A stretch of 24,996 nt of DNA from JBFWUW01 sp050247075 (GCA_050247075.1 JBFWUW010000089.1:1-24996), one strand, 5' to 3'; shown: positions 16,597-24,239, counted from the stretch's first letter. The notes: a model not told the origin generated them from the letters alone. Translations and numbers: made by a program.

Positions 16597-17218
16597 ATCC
16601 GCCCCCGTCCCGCGAGTTTCTCGCGGCCACAAGGCGGGGCCAAGGTAAGGAACCGGCCCGAATACGTTTCTTTTCCTAGCCCCCGCTTCCGGTACTCCGG
16701 GAGAGGGAGAGGGATTTTTAATGCGGAAGTTATTCCGCACGAAATCCCACAAGGATGCTTGGCAGACAGCGCGACCGTAACGCGGGTTCGCGCGATCCAA
16801 TGCCACGCATGAAAGAGAAGAGTCACGGCCAGCAAGCGCGGGGAGCGCCAGTAGTATCAGGGCGGGAAAGCACCCACCATTCTACGCAAGACATCCACTC
16901 CCTGGGAATGGCGAAAAATGTAGCCGGCAACCAAGTAGCCAAGCAGGCCCCGTCTGCCAGACGGCGCCTGGTATGGCGATCCGCCTGGACCAACGCCATT
17001 CCTACCAGATGCATCCCGCTCTATTCGGCGAGGAACGTCCTTCACTCTGAATTAGACTCCAAGACTGATCCCGTCGAGCCTTCCTTGCATCGCAGCCCAC
17101 ACGGGCGACAATAGGCTTTCACTGTATGACCCCGCGGCCATCGTCCCGGGCCATGCCTGTACTTAAGATATAGCCACTCAATTTCCCCACCCGCGAAACT
17201 TGCCCAAGTCAAACCAAC
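16597..17218. promoter_or_regulatory. 622-nt divergent intergenic region, no gene recognised
   Basis: The region separates the minus-strand MFS gene from the plus-strand esterase operon, so it should hold both promoters; none could be picked with confidence. It contains the CCGGTACTCCGGGAGAG repeat (16689-16705), a hairpin TGCGGAA-GTTA-TTCCGCA (16722-16739) and a small palindrome CGTCT-GCC-AGACG near 16960. Short frames on both strands (about 62-119 codons) lack ribosome binding sites and recognisable domains. Confidence 0.55.
16722..16739. repeat. TGCGGAA hairpin
   Basis: TGCGGAA (16722-16728), loop GTTA, TTCCGCA (16733-16739): a perfect 7-bp stem just after a GGGATTTTTA run. The composite with the neighbouring GGTACTCCGGGAGAG motif looks like a repeat used elsewhere in planctomycetes, from memory. 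Confidence 0.55.
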
Positions 17219-18916
17219 ATGAAACCGCGACGCACCATGAAAACCTTGGCGTGGACCAACTTGCTACTGTGGCTGTCCCCGGTGCCGTGGGTGGCCGCGG
17301 CTGGCGATTCGCCGCGGCCCTTGCAAGTTTTCATTCTGGCTGGGCAGTCCAACATGGAGGGGCAGGCGGTATCGGACCTGAAGGGCAAGGACTACAACGG
17401 CGGCCGCGGCACGCTGAATGCCTTGCTGGACGATCCGGCGAAAGCTCCCCTGGTGCGGCATCTTCGAGCGGACGATGGCCAGTGGGCCGTGCGGGACGAT
17501 GTCTGGTGCCGCTACCAGCGCGAGCAAGGTCCGTTGCTGGCCGGCCCGCTGTCGATGGGGTTCTCGGTCTATGGAGACTCTCACCACTTTGGGCCTGAGT
17601 TGCAATTGGGGCATGTGCTGGGGGATTATCTGCCGCAACAAGTGCTACTGATCAAGACGGCTTGGGGGGGCAAAAGCCTCTACAAGGATTTCCGTCCGCC
17701 ATCGTCGGGCGGCGAGGTCGGCCCGTACTACACCAAAATGATCGCCGAGGTTCGTGCGGCACTGGCGAACCTGAAGACGGACTTTCCCGACTACGGCGGC
17801 AGCCACGAGCTGGCCGGCTTCGTCTGGTATCACGGCTGGAACGATGGCGTCGATCCTAAGAACGCCGTGCCGCAATACGAGCAGAACCTGGTCAATCTCA
17901 TCCACGATGTTCGCCGCGAGTTGGACGCCCCGCGGCTGCCCGTTGTTATCGGTGAAATCACCGGCCCGTGGGTAGACGCCCCCGCCGATTGGGCTACCTT
18001 GCGCCGGGCGCAAGCCGCGGCGGCCGCCCGGCCAGAATTGGTAGGCAGCGTCCTATTCGTGGAGACTCACGACTTTGTCCGCCCGCCGGAGGAATCCCCC
18101 AACCCCACCCACGGCCACCACGAGTTCGGCAATGCCGAAACCTATTTCTTGGTGGGCAACGCCCTGGGCCAGGGAATGCAGTCTTTGCTCGCCATGAACA
18201 ACAACCGAGACGAAACGCAGGCGGCGGACGATGCCGAGGCACAGCCCGAACCATCGCAGCCAGAATTGCCGCAGCCAGAATCGCGCACCGCCCGCCAGGT
18301 AGAAGGCTGGACGGTTCGCGTCGATGACCGCTTGCAAGAAGACGCCCACAAGGCCCTGGCCGAGCGGGCGTTGAAATTCCTCGAAGCGAAGCTTGTGGAG
18401 ATCCAAGCGGTCATGCCGGCTGAGCGCGTGCGGCAGCTTCAGACCGTCACCATCGTACTCGATCTCAACTGCGGCTCGCTGGGGTCGATGCAGTATCACC
18501 CCGATGCCGGCTGGTTGAAGGCCAACGGCTACCCGGAGGATCTGGCCCGCTGCGTCCACCTGCCCCGGGCCGCCGACGTGGCCACGCGCCGCAATATCAA
18601 CGAGCAGCCCTGGGTTATTCTGCACGAGCTAGCGCATGCCTACCACGACCAGGTGCTCAGCTTCAACGAGCCGCGCATCATGGCCGCCTACGAGCAATAC
18701 AAAGAGAGCGGCCACGGAGACGCCACGTTGCTTTACAATGGCCAGCGCGTCAAACATTATGCCCTGACCAATCACAAGGAATTTTTCGCCGAAATGACCG
18801 AGTCATTTTTTGGCGTCAACGATTTCTTCCCCTTCAATCGCGCCGAGTTGCAAGAATCCGAACCAGCCTTGTTTGATCTATTGTCACGGATCTGGACTTC
18901 CGACAGCCATGACTAA
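17219..18916 (+). CDS. SASA (sialate O-acetylesterase-like) esterase fused to an HExxH metallopeptidase-like domain
   Basis: 565 residues. After a signal peptide (about 1-28), the SASA/DUF303 esterase domain opens with VFILAGQSNMEGQAV; Ser44 of GQSNM is the expected nucleophile. Later blocks are KTAWGGKSLY, FVWYHGWNDG and HGHHEFGNAETYFLVG (probable catalytic His region). About 330-362 is an acidic Pro/Gln-rich linker with repeated QPE words. The C-terminal ~200 residues carry WVILHELAHAYHD, with a zinc motif HELAH at 469-473 and a downstream KEFFAEMTESFFG (Glu521/Glu525) as possible third ligand, i.e. a gluzincin-like layout. The two activities on one exported chain suggest deacylation plus proteolysis of a glycoprotein or peptidoglycan-like substrate. 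Start 17219 or 17237, neither with a good ribosome binding site. It overlaps the next gene by 8 nt. Confidence 0.85.
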   Translation: MKPRRTMKTLAWTNLLLWLSPVPWVAAAGDSPRPLQVFILAGQSNMEGQAVSDLKGKDYNGGRGTLNALLDDPAKAPLVRHLRADDGQWAVRDDVWCRYQREQGPLLAGPLSMGFSVYGDSHHFGPELQLGHVLGDYLPQQVLLIKTAWGGKSLYKDFRPPSSGGEVGPYYTKMIAEVRAALANLKTDFPDYGGSHELAGFVWYHGWNDGVDPKNAVPQYEQNLVNLIHDVRRELDAPRLPVVIGEITGPWVDAPADWATLRRAQAAAAARPELVGSVLFVETHDFVRPPEESPNPTHGHHEFGNAETYFLVGNALGQGMQSLLAMNNNRDETQAADDAEAQPEPSQPELPQPESRTARQVEGWTVRVDDRLQEDAHKALAERALKFLEAKLVEIQAVMPAERVRQLQTVTIVLDLNCGSLGSMQYHPDAGWLKANGYPEDLARCVHLPRAADVATRRNINEQPWVILHELAHAYHDQVLSFNEPRIMAAYEQYKESGHGDATLLYNGQRVKHYALTNHKEFFAEMTESFFGVNDFFPFNRAELQESEPALFDLLSRIWTSDSHD

Positions 18917-20072
18917 ACCCGTCACCGCGGCCGTGGCCGGCACCGGATTCATCGGTCCCGTCCATGTAGAAGGCTTGCGCCGCGCCGGCGTCCACGTGGC
19001 GGGAATCGTTGGGTCAACGCCCGAAAAGTCGCGCGCCGCGGCCGATCGCTTGGGCCTGCCGCGCGGGTACGCCACATTCAGCGAGTTGCTGGCGGATGCC
19101 AAAGTTGATGTGGTCCATTTGACGACTCCCAATCGCCTGCACTTTGAGCAAGCTTCCGCCGCTTTGAAAGCCGGCAAGCACGTGCTGTGCGAGAAGCCCT
19201 TGGCGATGAACTCGCGCGAGACCGCCGAGCTAGTCCGCTTGGCGGCTAGCTCCGGCCGCGTGGCGGGCGTCTGCTACAACATCCGCTACTATCCACTTTG
19301 TCAAGAGGCCGCCCAGCGTGTGCGGTCGGGTGAACTGGGAGCGGTCTATCACGTTGCCGGCAGCTACGTCCAAGATTGGCTGCTGCACGATACCGATTTC
19401 AACTGGCGCGTTCTCTCGGCCGAAGGGGGCGAGTTGCGGGCAGTGGCCGATATCGGCACGCACTGGCTAGACCTGGTGCAGTTCATCACCGGCCAACAGG
19501 TCGAGGCCGTCTGCGCCGACTTGCAAACCGTCATGCCTAATCGCCAGCGCCCACACGGAAATGTCGAGACGTTCAGCGGCGCTCAGCCAACAGCCGGCGC
19601 ATCGGAAGTCGTTCTAATCGACACCGAGGACTACGGCTGTTTGATGTTGCGGTTTGCCGGCGGTGCCCGCGGTGTGGTGTGGGTCTCGCAAGTCACAGCC
19701 GGACGCAAGAACTGTTTGCGCTGGGAGCTAGCGGGTTCCAAGCAATCCGCGGCTTGGGAAAGCGAACGGCCCAACGAGCTGTGGATTGGGCATCGCGACC
19801 GGCCGAATGAATTGCTGCTGCGCGACCCAGCCCTGTTATCCGCGCGGGCCCGCCGCCATGCCGACTACCCTGGCGGCCACAACGAGGGCTTTCCCGATAC
19901 GTTCAAGCAGCTATTTCGTGCCTTTTACGCCTACATCGCGGCCGGCGACCAGGCCGCCGTGCCGGCCTTTCCCACCTTTGCCGATGGCCACCGGGAAGTC
20001 TTGCTGTGCGAGGCCGCGCTACTCAGCCATCGCCAGCAGCGGTGGGTTACTCTGGCGGAGATCTCGTCATGA
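18909..20072 (+). CDS. Gfo/Idh/MocA family oxidoreductase
   Basis: 387 residues from ATG 18909; the upstream in-frame extension to 18810 lies inside the esterase gene and lacks homology. The N-terminal Rossmann fold has VAGTGFIGPVHVEGL (GxGxxG), TTPNRLHF in the cofactor pocket, and CEKPLAMN, the family's EKP motif with the catalytic Lys. The C-terminal domain has RAVADIGTHWLDLVQF, the usual Asp-x-x-x-His substrate site. Family members oxidise or reduce sugars, inositols and amino sugars with NAD(P). The 8-nt overlap with the esterase and the ATGA overlap with the isomerase show an operon. The substrate is not predictable; an isomerase or epimerase partner is typical for inositol or keto-sugar routes. 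Confidence 0.93.
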   Translation: MTKPVTAAVAGTGFIGPVHVEGLRRAGVHVAGIVGSTPEKSRAAADRLGLPRGYATFSELLADAKVDVVHLTTPNRLHFEQASAALKAGKHVLCEKPLAMNSRETAELVRLAASSGRVAGVCYNIRYYPLCQEAAQRVRSGELGAVYHVAGSYVQDWLLHDTDFNWRVLSAEGGELRAVADIGTHWLDLVQFITGQQVEAVCADLQTVMPNRQRPHGNVETFSGAQPTAGASEVVLIDTEDYGCLMLRFAGGARGVVWVSQVTAGRKNCLRWELAGSKQSAAWESERPNELWIGHRDRPNELLLRDPALLSARARRHADYPGGHNEGFPDTFKQLFRAFYAYIAAGDQAAVPAFPTFADGHREVLLCEAALLSHRQQRWVTLAEISS

Positions 20073-20998
20073 ATCTGGGTTTTGTCACGGCCATTCTGCC
20101 GGAGTTGCCCTTCAAAGAGGTTATCGACTTTGCCTCCTCGGCGGGTTACGAATGTGTTGAAGTCATGTGCTGGCCACCCGGCAAGGCCGACCGCCGCTAC
20201 GCCGGCGTGACGCACATCGATGTCACCCGCATCGGCCCTGGCGAGGCCGACGATATTCGCGGCTTGTGCGAAGACAAGCGCATCGCCATCAGCGGGCTAG
20301 GCTACTACCCCAACGTCTTGTCCCCAGACGCGGCCGAATCGGCCCAGGCCGCGCGGCATTTGGAACAAGTCATCCGTGCCGCCCCCACCCTGGGCGTTCG
20401 GCAGGTGAATACCTTCGTGGGACGCGATTGGCGGTTGTCGGTCGATGCCAATTGGCCCCGCTTCTTGGAAGTCTGGAAGCCCCTGGTGCGGGTGGCGGAA
20501 GAGTGCCAGGTCCGCATCGGCATCGAGAACTGCCCCATGTTATTCACCGCCGACGAATGGCCCGGCGGAAAGAACCTGGCCTCGTCGCCGGCCATTTGGC
20601 GGCGGATGTTCGACGCCATCCCCAGCCCGGCCTTCGGCCTGAACTACGATCCCTCGCATCTGGTGTGGCAGGGCATGGACTATCTGCCACCGCTGTGGGA
20701 ATTTTCCAGCCGCCTGTTTCACGTCCATGCCAAGGATGTGCGCGTCGACCGGCACCGCCTGAACGACGTGGGGATACTGGCCCATCCCTTGGCCTACCAT
20801 TCGCCCAAACTCCCCGGACTGGGCGATGTCGATTGGGGAGCGTTTTTTTCCGTGCTGGGCGATGTCGGCTATCGTGGCCCGGTCTGCGTGGAAGTCGAGG
20901 ACCGCGCCTACGAACACTCCTTGCAGGCCCGCCAGGCCGCCCTGCGTCAGTCCTTGCAATTCTTGCGCAATTTTGTACCAACAGGCGGATTGGCTTAA
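20069..20998 (+). CDS. sugar phosphate isomerase/epimerase (xylose isomerase-like TIM barrel)
   Basis: 309 residues from ATG 20069, with GGAG (20057-20060) 8 nt upstream and an ATGA overlap with the preceding stop. The AP_endonuc_2/IolE-like barrel motifs are visible in order: ASSAGYECVEVM, RIGIENCPM (metal Glu), FGLNYDPSHLVWQG (Asp and His), RLFHVHAKD (His/Asp) and VCVEVEDRAYE (Glu). All four expected metal ligand sites are present, so the enzyme looks active. Partner of the Gfo/Idh/MocA gene in many sugar and inositol routes. Exact reaction unknown. Confidence 0.93.
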   Translation: MNLGFVTAILPELPFKEVIDFASSAGYECVEVMCWPPGKADRRYAGVTHIDVTRIGPGEADDIRGLCEDKRIAISGLGYYPNVLSPDAAESAQAARHLEQVIRAAPTLGVRQVNTFVGRDWRLSVDANWPRFLEVWKPLVRVAEECQVRIGIENCPMLFTADEWPGGKNLASSPAIWRRMFDAIPSPAFGLNYDPSHLVWQGMDYLPPLWEFSSRLFHVHAKDVRVDRHRLNDVGILAHPLAYHSPKLPGLGDVDWGAFFSVLGDVGYRGPVCVEVEDRAYEHSLQARQAALRQSLQFLRNFVPTGGLA

Positions 20999-21051
20999 AC
21001 CGGCCGCCATATCCACCTATTCCTCTTCAAGACACGCATGGAACCTTTTTC

Positions 21052-21846
21052 ATGAACTACACCTACGAAGATCTGGCCGGCATGATCGACCACTCGCTGT
21101 TGCATCCCACCATGACCGATGCCGACTTGCAGGCCGGCTGCGAGGTGGCCAAAAAATATCGGGCGGCGTCGGTCTGCATCAAGCCGTATGCGGTTAGCCG
21201 CGCGGCGGAACTGCTCCGTGGCAGCAACGTGGCGGTCGGCTGCGTCGTGGGCTTTCCGCACGGCGGCAACACCACCGAGGTCAAGCGGTTTGAAACCGAG
21301 ACAGCCTGCCGCCAGGGGGCGGTGGAGATCGACATGGTGATCAATATCGGCAAGGCCCTCAGCGGGGATTGGGACTACGTCGAACGAGACATCCACGCGG
21401 TTTGCCAGGCAGCCCACCAGCATGGTGCCAAGGTCAAAGTCATCTTCGAGAATGACTACCTGGCCAACGGCGGGGCGGGCCTGACGGGCGACGAGTTTAA
21501 AATCAGGCTCTGCCAAATCTGCGAGCGGGCCGGTGCCGACTGGGTAAAAACCTCCACCGGCTACGGCTTCGTCAAGCAGGCCGATGGCTCCTACAATTAT
21601 CGCGGCGCGACCGAACACGACTTGGCCCTGATGCGCGAAAATTGTTCCGCTGCGGTGCAGGTCAAGGCCGCGGGCGGCGTGCGCGACCTGGACGGCCTGA
21701 TCCGCGTCCGCCAACTCGGCGCCACCCGCTGCGGAGCAACCGCCACCGCCGCCATCCTCGACGAATTCCGCCGCCGCGAAAGCTCCAGCCAACCAGCAAC
21801 CGCCTCCCAGCCATCCACCGGCAAACTCGGCACTGGCGGATACTGA
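21052..21846 (+). CDS. deoC: deoxyribose-phosphate aldolase
   Basis: 264 residues from ATG 21052. This is DERA: it splits 2-deoxyribose 5-phosphate into glyceraldehyde 3-phosphate and acetaldehyde. The Schiff-base Lys is Lys166 in DWVKTSTGYG, the general acid/base pair Asp94 (VEIDMVINIGKA) and Lys205 (QVKAAGGVRD) is in place, and VVGFPHGGNTTEVK matches the family's phosphate-handling loop. The last ~20 residues (SSSQPATASQPSTGKLGTGGY) are a low-complexity tail not usual in the family. The frame is open far upstream (to 20167), but that overlaps the isomerase gene and is a shadow. It begins 53 nt after the isomerase stop and may share its transcript; no ribosome binding site is obvious. Confidence 0.95.
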   Translation: MNYTYEDLAGMIDHSLLHPTMTDADLQAGCEVAKKYRAASVCIKPYAVSRAAELLRGSNVAVGCVVGFPHGGNTTEVKRFETETACRQGAVEIDMVINIGKALSGDWDYVERDIHAVCQAAHQHGAKVKVIFENDYLANGGAGLTGDEFKIRLCQICERAGADWVKTSTGYGFVKQADGSYNYRGATEHDLALMRENCSAAVQVKAAGGVRDLDGLIRVRQLGATRCGATATAAILDEFRRRESSSQPATASQPSTGKLGTGGY

Positions 21847-22007
21847 CCCGTCTCTGGAACTGGCCTGACAAAGAACCTCCTGAAAACTCGCGGTTCTCGA
21901 TGGAAACTGGCTCTTTCCTTGTCGCGAGCGACGACCGTGAAGAGACGCGGGCATCCACGAAAGTACCGCCGGATCCTCTCGGAAAAACGAAGGTAACAGA
22001 ACGACTG

Positions 22008-22130
22008 TACGCTGAAAGCGTATCACAACCCAGCCCAAGGGTCGCGAGCGATTAGCGAGCGCACCCTGGGTCCACAACCGCCAAGAAATGTCGTAAACCC
22101 CGCGGGGGTTTAACAATCGCGATAGGATTG
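22008..22130. repeat. cluster of four small hairpins
   Basis: In order: TACGCT-GAA-AGCGTA (22008-22022); CCCAAGGGT...ACCCTGGG (22034-22070, 8-bp stem with one bulged A); TAAACCCC-GCG-GGGGTTTA (22094-22112, perfect 8 bp); CAATC-GCGATAG-GATTG (22114-22130). Such a close series is like a BIME/REP array. It lies between deoC and the transposase-linked repeat. The flanking 21847-22007 contains no gene or repeat I could recognise. Confidence 0.6.
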
Positions 22131-22148
22131 GCGACCATTTTGCTCGAC

Positions 22149-22188
22149 GGGCAACCGGGGCAACGGGGGGAAACCGAGGCAAACAGGG
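22149..22188 (+). other. G-rich stretch, possible G-quadruplex
   Basis: G-runs of 3, 4, 6 and 3 at 22149-22151, 22157-22160, 22165-22170 and 22186-22188, with loops of 5, 4 and 15 nt. The long last loop makes it non-canonical. The final GGG begins GGGACACCCA, which recurs at 24246-24255. Confidence 0.4.
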
Positions 22189-22204
22189 ACACCCAATGTT
22201 TGCT

Positions 22205-22420
22205 GGGAATGCTGAGATTGTACTTTGAGATCGAGTGGGGTTGCGAGGCGAGAGCGTGCGCGGGAAGCTCGAACGGTCAAGCGTTAGAGTAACGCGGGAG
22301 TGGGGTGAGCGACGCTGATTCGCGAATAGGCGATCATGCGGTCAAGTTCGAGGCGGACCAAGACGATGCCCCTGCGTGTTCAACGCGGAGTGGCGAGCCG
22401 GAATCGCGGGCCGTTCAACC
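22205..22420. repeat. ~215-bp repeat, copy 1 (ends at the transposase stop)
   Basis: The block starts GGGAATGCTGAGATTGTACT and is highly similar to 24025-24239 in the same orientation, about 1,820 nt away, with scattered substitutions and a 1-nt indel. It contains GCGTTA-GAG-TAACGC (22281-22295) and a palindrome ATTCGCGAAT (near 22318). The stop codon of the transposase (TGA, 22415-22417 on the minus strand) lies in its end. Confidence 0.85.
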
Positions 22421-23452
22421 CGTGGCTAGCAGGTTTGCGTCGCGGCAATGAAAGCGGACGCGGCTGCGCTGTCTTAGCCGCCTCATGCTGGGTGGTCCGC
22501 CGGCTACTCGTTGGAAGAGCTTGCCGAATCGGGTGGCCAATGGCAACCAGGCGCGGCTGGAGATACCCAGCCGCGACAAGGCCGCGGGCGGATCGGCCGG
22601 AAGCGATGCCTTGCCCGGCTTCATCTGGCGGCTGGTCCAATCGAGCAGTTCGAGATAGTCATCCAACGTCATCGGCAAGAAAGCGAGGTCGCTAGCCCGC
22701 CGCCCAGTGCGACCGCGCAACCCTACCGGGCGTAGCTCCGACGCTCGTTCGTCCAATTCCAGCGGGGCCAGCCAGGCGTCGCGCCGCGATGGGCTTTCGA
22801 CCGGTTCGGCGGCCGACTCCAATCGCCTTTGCACCGAGGTAAAGTCGCTGGCTTCCAGGCTTGCCGCCATGCCCGCCCGGATGGGATTGAGATCGACATA
22901 GGCCGCACAGGCCAGCAGCGCGGCCTCGTCGCACAACTTGACTGATTGAAAGCGGCCTTGCCAGAACCGGCCCGACGCCTGGTCCTCATGATTGGCGCGG
23001 CGGGCGATCGGTTCGGCAATCATCCGCATCAGCCAACTGATGTTGCTCAAGCGTTGGCGGATTTCGACCAGCCGCGCGGGCGTATTGCAAATCGCTTCCA
23101 ACTCGGCGGAAGTCGGTTCGGCCGGCTCGCCCGTCGGCAGTTTGCGCACAGGGCAAAGCCGCAGCCAACGGGCGGCGACCTCGGCGTCCGACCAGGCAGC
23201 CACCACATCGGGCCGCGTGCGCAGGATTAGATGAAAGTGGTTGGAAAGAATGGCAAAGCCCAGCACATCAATGCCAAACTGCCCCGCCAAGAAGGCCAGC
23301 CGCTCCTCCAGCCAACGTTTGCGGTGCTCATAATTGCGGCCCGACACGGGGTCCTGGCCGCACAAAAAGCAGCGACGAACGCACCGATTGATACAATGAA
23401 ACGCAGCCACTTCCGCCGGATCGACCAAATCCGCCCGCGCCAACCGAGCCAT
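22415..23452 (-). CDS. REP-associated tyrosine transposase (RAYT/TnpA_REP-like, HUH Y1)
   Basis: 345 residues from ATG 23452, chosen because AGGAG lies 8 nt upstream; TTG/GTG starts at 23473/23470 would add seven residues. The HUH motif is HFH at 72-74 (LSNHFHLIL). The catalytic Tyr is Tyr185 in AAYVDLNPIRAGM, which matches the YxxxNPxxxG motif of E. coli TnpA_REP. A Cys-rich N-terminus (FHCINRCVRRCFLCG, residues 18-32), unlike short RAYTs, could bind zinc. Roughly 150 extra C-terminal residues are Arg/Pro/Leu-rich and end basic. The enzyme class cleaves single-stranded hairpin DNA (REP/BIME). From memory, this long Cys-containing form is widespread and multi-copy in planctomycetes. The stop lies in repeat copy 1. 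Mobility is not shown. Confidence 0.88.
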   Translation of the reverse strand: MARLARADLVDPAEVAAFHCINRCVRRCFLCGQDPVSGRNYEHRKRWLEERLAFLAGQFGIDVLGFAILSNHFHLILRTRPDVVAAWSDAEVAARWLRLCPVRKLPTGEPAEPTSAELEAICNTPARLVEIRQRLSNISWLMRMIAEPIARRANHEDQASGRFWQGRFQSVKLCDEAALLACAAYVDLNPIRAGMAASLEASDFTSVQRRLESAAEPVESPSRRDAWLAPLELDERASELRPVGLRGRTGRRASDLAFLPMTLDDYLELLDWTSRQMKPGKASLPADPPAALSRLGISSRAWLPLATRFGKLFQRVAGGPPSMRRLRQRSRVRFHCRDANLLATG

Positions 23453-23562
23453 GATGCAATCTCCTGTCACCAAGCCCCAGGATGGCGATAGTGTACATGC
23501 GTATCATGCACAGTCAAGCAAAAAAGCAGCGTTTTTCTGGCCACAGCGACCAAAGGATGGCT

Positions 23563-23598
23563 GTCCCCGTGTTTGGGTCGGTCCCCGTGTTTGGGTCG
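23563..23598. repeat. 2 x 18-bp tandem repeat
   Basis: GTCCCCGTGTTTGGGTCG occurs twice head to tail (23563-23580, 23581-23598) about 110 nt upstream of the transposase start. The same GTCCCC word borders other repeats in this part of the window. Confidence 0.7.
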
Positions 23599-23951
23599 AT
23601 ACCTCGACTGGGCTGGGTTTGAGGCAGCACCATCTGTCCGCCAACCAGGGCGGCGGCCGTTTTAGTCGCCTTCGCCGCTGCCACTTCGGCCGCGTGCTGG
23701 GCGAAGGGAGCGTGCGACGTGCTGGCACCCGACACGTTGCCGGCGATGGCCGTGGAGGCGCCCGCAGCCAGGTCGGACGCCGCGTCGGCATCGGTGGCGG
23801 CCTCCGCCGAGACGCGGGCCAGATTGGCCGCGCTCTCCAGGTTGATGTAGTCCCGCTCGGCATCGGCGGTGCCGGCGACGTAGTCGTTCCACCCGCCCGC
23901 CACGCGCACGGCGTAGTCGTAGTCGGCCAGGGCCTGAACGTAAACGGCCTT
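23599..23951 (-). pseudogene. Ala-rich fragment of a larger repetitive protein
   Basis: An open minus-strand frame with no ATG start begins just after an in-frame TGA (23952-23954). It translates to Ala/Asp/Tyr-rich helical sequence (VQALADYDYAVRVAGGWNDY, then ADAERDYINLESAANLARVS) that looks like part of a longer repetitive, coiled protein. Beyond about 23600 the frame runs into the tandem repeat and loses protein character. The stop at one end and the repeat at the other suggest a broken gene, perhaps interrupted by the transposase element. The parent family was not recognised. A GTG at 23909 could start a 131-residue product, but no ribosome binding site was found. Confidence 0.5.
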
Positions 23952-24024
23952 TCAGCAATACGTTACGTGCGTGACCCAGCAGTAATCGTCAAAAGATGAA
24001 ACTATGGATGTCCCCAACCGCTCA

Positions 24025-24239
24025 GGGAATGCTGAGATTGTACTTTAAGATCGAGTGGGGTTGCGAGGCGGAGGGTGCGCGGGAAGCTCGAACGGTCAAG
24101 CGCTAGGGTAGCGCGGGAGTGGGGCGAGCGACGCTGATTCGCGAATAGTCGCTCATGCGGTCAAGCTCAAGGTGGACTAACCCGATGCCCTGGCGTGTGC
24201 AACGCGGAGTGGCCAGCCGGAATCGCGGCCTGTTCAATC
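24025..24239. repeat. ~215-bp repeat, copy 2 (no transposase attached)
   Basis: Direct repeat of 22205-22420. Its hairpin is GCGCTA-GGG-TAGCGC (24100-24114), where copy 1 has GCGTTA/TAACGC: one base pair changed on both sides. It also has a perfect outer pair GAGCGAC (24126-24132) and GTCGCTC (24148-24154) around the shared ATTCGCGAAT, which is only partly paired in copy 1. No transposase ORF is attached. TGTCCCC (24009-24015) and GGGACACCCA (24246-24255) lie just outside. Confidence 0.85.

Larger units (their letters stand above)
22186..23568 (-). mobile_element. candidate RAYT-type element carrying its transposase (tentative limits)
   Basis: The limits are inferred from a short inverted word: GGGACA (22186-22191) on the downstream side and TGTCCC (23562-23567) upstream of the transposase. 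Between them lie the G-rich end, repeat copy 1, the transposase and its leader. No target-site duplication can be shown, as expected for HUH elements. The same two words, TGTCCCC at 24009 and GGGACACCCA at 24246, also bracket repeat copy 2. Confidence 0.4.

Noticed and set aside
16597..16806. 70-residue N-terminal extension of the MFS protein
   Set aside because: It translates the hairpin repeats at 16689-16739 and shows no membrane or signal features.
20167..21051. Long N-terminal extension of deoC
   Set aside because: It overlaps the isomerase gene in another frame and reads as Arg/Pro/Gly shadow sequence; DERA starts at MNYTYEDL.
22415..23452. Transposase seemed to lack its catalytic tyrosine, as the helix before SGRFWQGRF has no Tyr
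   Set aside because: The RAYT nucleophile belongs to the later YxxxNPxxxG motif; Tyr185 in AAYVDLNPIRAGM fills that place.
23563..23598. Possible CRISPR array
   Set aside because: Only two head-to-tail 18-bp units without spacers and no cas genes.
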